Shown: positions 59,442 to 64,000 of the stretch, one piece after another
How the letters are laid out: each line of letters opens with the position of its first letter
Position numbering within the stretch: the first letter of the stretch is position 1
Source of the DNA: Lachnospiraceae bacterium C10
Lineage (GTDB): Bacteria > Bacillota > Clostridia > Lachnospirales > Lachnospiraceae
Length of the DNA stretch: 64,000 nucleotides
Assembly: GCA_900100095.1 (NCBI GenBank)
Contig: FMTN01000017.1
Coordinates: forward strand, 35,737 to 99,736
Direction: 5' to 3'
Program-made: the position numbers and the translations under genes
The notes under the pieces: model-generated
Told to the model about the DNA's origin: nothing
Database searches by the model: none
What the model saw: only the letters and a program-made list of their open reading frames with translations

Positions 59442-60965
59442 TTATTCTTCTACAAGATGTCCTCGATGGGTTCTAATATCCTCATCATCACTAGAATCAA
59501 TCTGTTCTTTTGCTAATTTCTTCCATTTGCTCTCTGTATAAGGAATAAGTTCATTCTTATCTGCGTATGGATCGTAAATATACTTCTTACCTTTATATGT
59601 GGTGATAACGTAATCGCCAGCCATTGTAGTACTCATTCCCCAAAGTTCCGGAAGATATGAATTCAGCGCAATCACGGGTTCGCCCTTATATACCGTATAA
59701 CGTGTACTATTTCTACTGTAATTGTGCATAATGAGCCGGTTGACAGGTTCCTTAATATCAGCAAAGGACTGCCACTTCTCAAAATCCTTACACCGGCTGA
59801 TAATAGACGGATCTTCTTCGGCTGCTTTACGGATGTTCTCCTTTGCACTCTTAAAAGCAATGGAAAGATATTCAGACATGTAATATGTGCCAGCAGTCTC
59901 ATGGACTCCTTCGGCACTTTCTCTACCTGGAGGAGTCAGAAATACGTTATAATTCTTCCCGTTTTCATCCTTTGCATGGAATGGATTCATTACAAGACCA
60001 GAGGGGATAAGGCCCTGATTTTTATGGAAGAAGTAATCCTGCACCTTGTGACAGACTTTAACGGTATCTGCCTTATTCATCTTAATAACGATCTCATCAA
60101 AAGCATCATCACCAAAGTAAAGCTTATATAGCTGTTCTGCTAAGGTATTGATTGCAGCATCGGAGGTGTTTTTAAGGGTAAAGAAACGAGCATATTTACT
60201 CTTTGCGTAGTATTTTATATTATTCGTCAGGTCTTCTACACGGGGAGCTATAACTTGTATTTCTCCGTCTTCGGTACACCCTGCATACAACTTTCCGTTC
60301 TTTACCTTATATGCAGGAAGATAATATCTCATCAGCGGGCAATATCCTCCGCCATGCTTGAAATCACCCTGATCTTTTTTATAAAATGCTAAATCAGGAT
60401 GTCCGTTCGTCCACTGCGTATAGTCCTGAAACCAAGTTTTCTTCTCACTCGCCTTTGCTTCTTTATAATAAGATTGCTTCTTATCCCATGCAAAAACTTT
60501 CTTATTATATGCGATAATGGGCTTATTCCACGCCTTAACTTTCTTATTCAGCTCATCTACCCGGTCATCCAAAGCCACAATGGTTGCACGTCTATTCTGC
60601 TCGAAGGAATAAAAATCTAATTTTGCCTTATCCGCATCAACCCAGTAGCTTTCATCACCACCACCTGAAAGAAGCCCTCTCTTCCATGTGAACTTATTGG
60701 GATCAATACCGTAATTCTTCCCCCATATATAGGTATGTTTCTGATTCTTTGGTATTACATATGACTTTTCGCTTTTGCCAAAGGTCTTAGAAACCCAGCT
60801 AAGTTCACGATTCCAGCTGTCTGTATCTTCCTTATCGGATTCTCCCTCCAAACTATAACTGGAATCAAGATAATACGCATAGGCACTCTTCGCCGGGACG
60901 ACACCTAGCGCTGTCGTGACTGCCAGTGCTGCAGCCATGGCTTTCATTGCTACTTTCTTTTTCAT
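59442..60965 (-). CDS. Secreted protein of unrecognised family (507 residues)
   Basis: A clear Sec signal peptide (MKKKVAMKAMAAALAVTTAL, cleavage near AYA-YYLD at about residue 30) starts the protein. The mature part is highly charged and aromatic: a Lys/Trp-rich helical region (VKAWNKPIIAYNKKVFAWDK) around 130-180, a central domain with two Cys (GGGYCPLMRYY, YAGCTED) and a C-terminal region of strands (RYTVYKGEPVIALNSYLPE, KGKKYIYDPYADK) ending in an acidic tail. No cell-wall anchor or catalytic motif is recognised. The ribosome site is AGAGAGGGA. It and the 1422-residue protein are likely partners, both exported and neighbouring the same sigma factor. Confidence 0.85.
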   Translation of the reverse strand: MKKKVAMKAMAAALAVTTALGVVPAKSAYAYYLDSSYSLEGESDKEDTDSWNRELSWVSKTFGKSEKSYVIPKNQKHTYIWGKNYGIDPNKFTWKRGLLSGGGDESYWVDADKAKLDFYSFEQNRRATIVALDDRVDELNKKVKAWNKPIIAYNKKVFAWDKKQSYYKEAKASEKKTWFQDYTQWTNGHPDLAFYKKDQGDFKHGGGYCPLMRYYLPAYKVKNGKLYAGCTEDGEIQVIAPRVEDLTNNIKYYAKSKYARFFTLKNTSDAAINTLAEQLYKLYFGDDAFDEIVIKMNKADTVKVCHKVQDYFFHKNQGLIPSGLVMNPFHAKDENGKNYNVFLTPPGRESAEGVHETAGTYYMSEYLSIAFKSAKENIRKAAEEDPSIISRCKDFEKWQSFADIKEPVNRLIMHNYSRNSTRYTVYKGEPVIALNSYLPELWGMSTTMAGDYVITTYKGKKYIYDPYADKNELIPYTESKWKKLAKEQIDSSDDEDIRTHRGHLVEE

Positions 60966-61114
60966 TTCTATCCCTCTCTTTTCTGACTATTCTGACTACG
61001 AAATACCGTTCTTATTTAATATGTCATATTCTTTAGCGCCCAATTGGCGATTCGACGATTCTTACTTTTCTAGGGTATTACTTTTGGGGTGTTTCGTCAA
61101 ATTCCGGGGTGGGG

Positions 61115-61192
61115 TTGGGTCAATATGGTGAATAAGAACGACCTGTTACATTATATACATGGTTTTGGGTGGGGGAAGTAAAAGGGGGAATT
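61115..61192. repeat. 78-bp direct repeat, left copy
   Basis: Copy of a 78-bp sequence containing AATAAGAACGACC and TTACATTATATACATGG; identical to 61633-61710 except at two positions near the right end. The copies flank the peptide/antisense RNA locus. Confidence 0.92.
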
Positions 61193-61237
61193 CTTTTGAG
61201 TGCAATTTTCAGAATTTTTTGAGGCGTTTTTCTTATT

Positions 61238-61266
61238 TTGACAAACATGAGAAGGCATGATACTAT
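61238..61266 (+). promoter_or_regulatory. Promoter of the antisense-type RNA
   Basis: TTGACA (61238-61243), 17 bases, TACTAT (61261-61266): one of the best promoters in the window, yet no protein gene lies downstream on this strand. Confidence 0.8.
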
Positions 61267-61272
61267 AAACAT

Positions 61273-61359
61273 AGAAAAAGGTGCCACCGATAGACGGTTA
61301 GCCCTTAAAAAGTTAGCAAAAAGCCGTCATGTTTTCTGAGGACACGGGCGGCTATTTTT
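61273..61359 (+). ncRNA. Putative antisense RNA (antitoxin RNA) opposite a 33-residue peptide gene
   Basis: Transcription from 61238-61266 would yield an RNA of about 87 bases that contains GACGGTTAGCCCT early on and ends in an AGCCG/CGGCT hairpin (61322-61353) followed by ATTTTTG. Its 3' end overlaps the stop codon and 3' end of the leftward peptide gene. This convergent arrangement with a shared end is typical of Fst-like type I toxin-antitoxin loci. Boundaries are approximate. Confidence 0.65.
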
Positions 61360-61453
61360 GCGTTTTATTTATATCTTTGCCGAGGGTATATCCAACGGCA
61401 AAGCACGAACAGCATAAGCTGATCACCGCTATTACACCAAGGATAATATCCAT
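61352..61453 (-). CDS. 33-residue membrane peptide, putative type I toxin (holin-like)
   Basis: Read from the minus strand, the peptide begins MDIILGVIAVISLCC and continues SCFAVGYTLG, ending KDINKTQK: one transmembrane helix followed by a charged tail, as in Fst/TxpA/holin-like toxins. AAAGGAGGGC lies seven bases before the ATG. Its mRNA would start near 61580, giving a leader of about 127 bases that contains AGCCCTCTT, able to pair with the AAGGAGGGCT ribosome site and hold it closed. The leader also shares GACGGTTAGCCCT with the opposing RNA. Toxicity is inferred from architecture only. Confidence 0.7.
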   Translation of the reverse strand: MDIILGVIAVISLCCSCFAVGYTLGKDINKTQK

Positions 61454-61586
61454 AAGCACAGCCCTCCTTTCTAGTATTTCGTCTAGGACGATACTATTAA
61501 CCGGAGGGACGCAATTCCCTCCGAAGAGGGCTAACCGTCCACCATCTGAAAGAGATCAAATCTCTTGAGTGACACCCATAAATATT

Positions 61587-61615
61587 ATTATACTGTATTA
61601 TGTTACGAAATCCAA
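61587..61615 (-). promoter_or_regulatory. Promoter of the 33-residue peptide gene
   Basis: On the minus strand TTGGAT (complement of 61610-61615), 17 bases and TATAAT (complement of 61587-61592). The leader downstream contains AGAGAT/ATCTCT and CGGAGGGA/TCCCTCCG hairpins. Confidence 0.7.
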
Positions 61616-61632
61616 GGAATATGGTGGTGGGT

Positions 61633-61710
61633 TTGGGTCAATATGGTGAATAAGAACGACCTGTTACATTATATACATGGTTTTGGGTGGGGAAAGTAAA
61701 AAGGGGAATT
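61633..61710. repeat. 78-bp direct repeat, right copy
   Basis: Second copy of the repeat at 61115-61192, in the same orientation, with two mismatches. The two copies enclose 440 bp that hold the peptide/antisense RNA locus. Confidence 0.92.
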
Positions 61711-61770
61711 TTCACACAAGCCACACAAGCCACAGGATAGGTCTGTGTTTGTCGATATATATGTTATTCA

Positions 61771-61779
61771 TGGTATAAT
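61771..61779 (+). promoter_or_regulatory. Extended -10 promoter upstream of the truncated acetyltransferase
   Basis: TGGTATAAT at 61771-61779 is an extended -10 element. A start near 61786 would transcribe the GNAT remnant and the intact 59-residue gene after it. Confidence 0.5.
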
Positions 61780-61825
61780 ATAATTACAATACAGATGTAA
61801 AAGAAATTTGCAGAGTAGATAATAA

Positions 61826-62137
61826 GATTATAACGCAGTGTATATTTCATGGGCTGTTGCCGCACCTCAAAACAATCCGGAATTAGTCGATCAGAAAAAG
61901 TACAATGGAGTAGGTGGACACCTATTAGCTATAGCTATTGAGAAATCGGAACAATTCGGATATAACGGTGATGTTACAGGATTTTGTAGAACAGAAGAGA
62001 TTCTACAGCATTTTGTGCGTGAACACGGTGCAATTCCATTAAGGATGCTGCACGAATATCAAATAGGCATATTCGATGAAGCAGCAAGAAACATACGGGA
62101 GGTGTATGATTATGAATGGACAGAAGAAGAATTATGA
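61826..62137 (+). pseudogene. GNAT-family acetyltransferase, N-terminally truncated
   Basis: The frame begins right after an in-frame TAA and reads DYNAVYISWAVAAPQNNPEL, which corresponds to the middle of a GNAT domain (the strand leading into the acetyl-CoA loop). VGGHLLAIAIEKSEQFGYNG carries the GxGxxL-type pyrophosphate loop and helix, and VYDYEWTEEEL ends the protein as in full-length relatives. The first half of the fold, including its start codon and ribosome site, is missing; a GTG at 61838 has no ribosome site. It is likely a decayed gene kept upstream of the small gene with which it overlaps by 26 bases. Confidence 0.7.
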
Positions 62138-62291
62138 AAATTATCTTAGGTCTCTTAATGTCATGCAGGAACCCAAAGTGCCAAAGGCGAAGTTAGATAT
62201 GCGAGGAGCTATTCTATTTGCCAAGCAACAAGGCATACCCGTAGAAAAACTTTCTAAAGAGGACAAAGATAAGTTTATACAGTATCTATAA
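62112..62291 (+). CDS. 59-residue hypothetical protein
   Basis: A small charged protein beginning MNGQKKNYENYLRSLN, with a central KLDMRGAILFAKQQGIPVEKL and an end rich in Lys/Asp (EDKDKFIQYL). The start at 62112 is set by GGAGG nine bases upstream, located within the GNAT remnant. Small proteins of this kind occur behind GNAT genes in mobile regions of Clostridia; function unknown. A terminator follows. Confidence 0.65.
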   Translation: MNGQKKNYENYLRSLNVMQEPKVPKAKLDMRGAILFAKQQGIPVEKLSKEDKDKFIQYL

Positions 62292-62314
62292 TCAGTTATC
62301 GGACATTGTTTCAA

Positions 62315-62347
62315 AAATGCGCACCTATTATGGGTGCGCATTTATTT
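62315..62347 (+). terminator. Terminator after the 59-residue gene
   Basis: AAATGCGCACC (62315-62325) pairs with GGGTGCGCATTT (62332-62343), followed by ATTT. Confidence 0.85.
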
Positions 62348-62646
62348 AGAATGATAATATACCGACCACGGTTATCTTGATAACTATGGCGACATATTTT
62401 GAGTACCATCCTGAGATTCTGTGCTGTTTACCCCGTTCAGATACTTATGATACAGTTCCCTATAATAAGCATAGCCCTTCGGCTGGTCTCATTTTCTATT
62501 GAGTTTTCAAGGTTCAACACACCTTTTCGGTGTGGGAAGTTTTAGTATTTTAATATCACAGTATAAATGTTAGCGCTGAGTTGATATAGGACCCATTGGG
62601 CGCTATAATTGGTATAGTAAATTATATCCATTATGAGGTTCTAAGA
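62348..62646. other. Non-coding interval without assigned function
   Basis: No credible gene in this 299-bp AT-rich stretch. A short CACACC/GGTGTG hairpin (62518-62534) with a poor T tract and the sequence GGCGCTATAATTGGTATAGT just before the HTH gene (possible -10 TATAAT at about 62603) are the only elements seen. Confidence 0.5.
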
Positions 62647-62847
62647 ATGACGATTAAAGAAATAAGAGGTTTAACTGGTTTATCACAGGCTGATTTTGGT
62701 GAATATTACAACATACCACTCCCAACAATAAAAAAATGGGAATCGAAGCCTGATAAAAAAAACCACAGAAGCTGCCCGCTATATGTAAATCAGTTGCTTG
62801 AAAGAGTCGTCAAAATAGATTTTTCTGAAAGGAAACAATCAAATTGA
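62647..62847 (+). CDS. Small helix-turn-helix protein (Xre-like)
   Basis: The 66-residue protein is a single HTH domain: TIKEIRGLTGLSQADFGEYY, then NIPLPTIKKWE as the recognition helix, and a short C-terminal helix NQLLERVVKIDF. Start at ATG 62647, with GAGG about 11 bases upstream. Its last codons overlap the TTG start of the next gene, so the two are translationally coupled. The arrangement (small HTH then a larger protein) is similar to antitoxin/toxin or regulator/effector pairs in mobile DNA. Confidence 0.8.
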   Translation: MTIKEIRGLTGLSQADFGEYYNIPLPTIKKWESKPDKKNHRSCPLYVNQLLERVVKIDFSERKQSN

Positions 62848-63548
62848 ACAGTAATACTATCAGATTTCATGCCATTACATCTAACGATGATAGAAACATA
62901 GCAAATGGCATGAGAAATACATCAGGAACTCCTTTATCCGAATCAGAGATAGCATTTGTTAAATCCGAAATAAGGCGTATTAGAGCTGATGAAGACATTT
63001 TCATATTTAATGACGCAGATCACTTGAGGGATAGCGCATGTTATAACTTTGAAGATGATAAAATTTACGTCACCCGAAATGTGTTCCCAGATGAACTATA
63101 TGCATCAGCTCACCCAAGAGACATAATGAGCGTAGGTGCTGTTCTGGCTCATGTGTATTATGGACATCGCCATTACAGGCAGGAATATCTTTCAGATTGG
63201 GAGAAAGGTAAAGATTATCATACAACCCCGCCTTGGCAAGATGAATGCAGAGCAAGCCTTACAGCAGCTCAGATTGCCCCAGGTCTTACAGAAATGGATA
63301 AGCGATATTTGGTATTAGACGCAGTTTATAGAGCGAAGGAATTTGGTCAACTAATTGAGATGAACGATTTTATGAAGGAGACTGTTTTTGGATACAGTAG
63401 TAACGAACGGAAAATCACAAGAGATATTGAACAACCCAAATATGTTAGCGAAGAGAGCCTGAAAAGAGATCAGGCAGATGGGGCTTACGAACATAAGGTG
63501 TCCAAAATGCGGCAGTTCTCCAGAGATTACGATGACTTCGAGAGGTGA
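62844..63548 (+). CDS. Hypothetical protein coupled to the HTH gene, with conserved-looking HVYYGH and DE motifs
   Basis: The 234-residue soluble protein starts with TTG after GAAAGGA. The region VGAVLAHVYYGHRHYRQEYL followed by WQDECRASLTAAQIAPGLTE and DKRYLVLDAVYRAKEFG resembles a family of unannotated proteins found in Lachnospiraceae mobile regions, where a His-rich helix, a W-x-D-E and a helix rich in Ala are kept. The His spacing in HVYYGH is not that of HExxH zinc peptidases. A metal-dependent enzyme is possible, but no catalytic assignment can be supported. It is coupled to the small HTH protein. Confidence 0.65.
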   Translation: MNSNTIRFHAITSNDDRNIANGMRNTSGTPLSESEIAFVKSEIRRIRADEDIFIFNDADHLRDSACYNFEDDKIYVTRNVFPDELYASAHPRDIMSVGAVLAHVYYGHRHYRQEYLSDWEKGKDYHTTPPWQDECRASLTAAQIAPGLTEMDKRYLVLDAVYRAKEFGQLIEMNDFMKETVFGYSSNERKITRDIEQPKYVSEESLKRDQADGAYEHKVSKMRQFSRDYDDFER

Positions 63549-63627
63549 GAGAACTATAGTCTCATGTGATTGCGGGTATGTTCATGATGTGGAGATAAAT
63601 TTTTAACATTTTATTGCATCCTAATAA

Positions 63628-63722
63628 GGCTGCCATCGATAGCCAGCCTGCTATCTGCTATTAAGCAACTCGTTAAAGAGATTGAGCAGTGCGTTAGCAA
63701 TCTTCATCTAAATTGTTTTTTT
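63628..63722 (+). ncRNA. Possible small structured RNA
   Basis: Between the His-rich protein gene and the interrupted gene lies a segment starting GGCTGCCATCGATAGCC (hairpin), passing through a region with no reading frame and ending in an AGATTG/CAATCT hairpin (63679-63703) followed by AAATTG and T7. Its start (GCCATCGATAG) echoes that of the antisense-type RNA at 61273 (GCCACCGATAG). No clear promoter was assigned; the strand is chosen because the T tract is on the plus strand. Confidence 0.35.
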
Positions 63723-63793
63723 GCAAAAGATGTTATTATTAAGTTAAAAATAGATGCGTTTTTAAAACCGCTAATAACACAGGAGAAAATATC

Positions 63794-63874
63794 ATGTATG
63801 AAACTATAATTATTAACGAATTTAATAAACATATAGTTTTAACAACCCCCGTGTGCCAGAATAGATGTCAGTGA
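63794..63874 (+). pseudogene. Start of a gene apparently interrupted by the IS element
   Basis: AGGAG lies eight bases before an ATG that opens a short frame (MYETIIINEFNKHIVL) and runs into sequence that belongs to the left end of an IS3-like element, ending at TGA 63872-63874. The AT-rich codons before about 63840 contrast with the following CCCCCGTGTGCCAG, which suggests the junction lies near 63845-63850. The original product is not identifiable. Confidence 0.4.
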
Positions 63875-63926
63875 AGCTTGAAGCTATGTGTGATATCATT
63901 TTAGATATCGCAGAAGGGAGCTTCAC

Positions 63927-64000
63927 ATGGGATACAGTCCAGAACTTAAGGAGGCAATGCTTAGAAGATTGCTTCCGCCAAACAATGAATCAGTAGCAAA
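63927..64000 (+). mobile_element. IS3-family-like transposase OrfA, N-terminal part (cut by window edge)
   Basis: The ATG at 63927, after AGAAGGGAG, begins GYSPELKEAMLRRLLPPNNE, the first helix of the HTH_Tnp_1 domain of IS3-group OrfA transposases, and the frame is open at the window edge. The upstream 80 bases would be the IS left end; an 8-bp inverted pair GTGAAGCT/AGCTTCAC frames its leader. The rest of the element is outside the window. Confidence 0.75.

Noticed and set aside
62518..62534. CACACC/GGTGTG hairpin as a terminator
   Set aside because: It has no T tract on either strand and no gene ends nearby.
1..64000. CRISPR array, rRNA, tRNA or prophage structural cluster
   Set aside because: No regularly spaced repeats, no rRNA-like or tRNA cloverleaf sequence, and no capsid, portal or tail genes were seen; only the right 11 kb looks accessory.

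Overview
The window looks like a chromosomal segment of an anaerobic, low-to-mid GC Gram-positive gut bacterium of the family Lachnospiraceae (Clostridia). The evidence is the gene repertoire: tandem feoA-feoA-feoB, a class I desulfoferrodoxin, a mannose-family PTS with a DUF956 partner, a BMP-type nucleoside ABC transporter, DUF4317 and YitT proteins, a hybrid kinase with periplasmic-type binding domains, strong AGGAGG ribosome sites and several TTG or GTG starts. No rRNA or tRNA gene was seen, so the genus cannot be fixed.

Layout. 1-3.9 kb: end of a U32 peptidase gene, then a ferrous iron uptake operon (feoA, feoA, feoB, membrane-anchored HMA protein) behind a palindrome-rich promoter. 3.9-7.6 kb: MacB/FtsX-type ABC pair and a lipoprotein. 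7.7-13.2 kb: a leftward kinase plus GH13_18 phosphorylase operon, a secreted protein, rsmE, and a DUF4230 gene with a previously uncalled 49-residue membrane protein. 13.2-24.8 kb: a nested-hairpin element, GH43 glycosidase, hybrid sensor kinase, methyltransferase, a split heavy-metal P-type ATPase with two operator-like palindromes, a GHKL/LytTR two-component system and a YjeM-like permease. 25-27.4 kb: a PadR, HAAS-domain and DUF4097 envelope module with a promoter-embracing palindrome.

27.4-45.2 kb is a nucleoside and cyclic-di-GMP neighbourhood. A 1187-residue receptor (membrane domain, propeller, Y_Y_Y, HD-GYP) overlaps a membrane-tethered BMP-like binding protein. Then come a CDF transporter, the BMP-ABC nucleoside importer with udk, a PfkB kinase, a HAD phosphatase, YitT, an EAL phosphodiesterase and a Gfo/Idh/MocA oxidoreductase. 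The inferred logic is that an extracellular nucleoside is both imported and salvaged and also sensed to lower c-di-GMP. 45.2-53.3 kb: mannose PTS with accessory genes, desulfoferrodoxin, DUF4317, a GH25 lysozyme and a secreted Ig-like protein.

53.3-64 kb is accessory DNA. It holds an orphan RelB/DinJ antitoxin, a 26-residue membrane peptide, an ECF sigma/anti-sigma pair beside two large secreted proteins of no family I recognise (1422 and 507 residues), a type I toxin-antitoxin-like locus with a 33-residue peptide between 78-bp direct repeats, a truncated acetyltransferase, an HTH gene coupled to an unrecognised His-rich protein, and an IS3-like element running off the right edge that appears to interrupt a small gene. 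The best candidates for undescribed biology are the 53.9-61.0 kb secreted-protein module, the HD-GYP/BMP receptor pair and the 61.2-61.6 kb peptide/antisense RNA locus.
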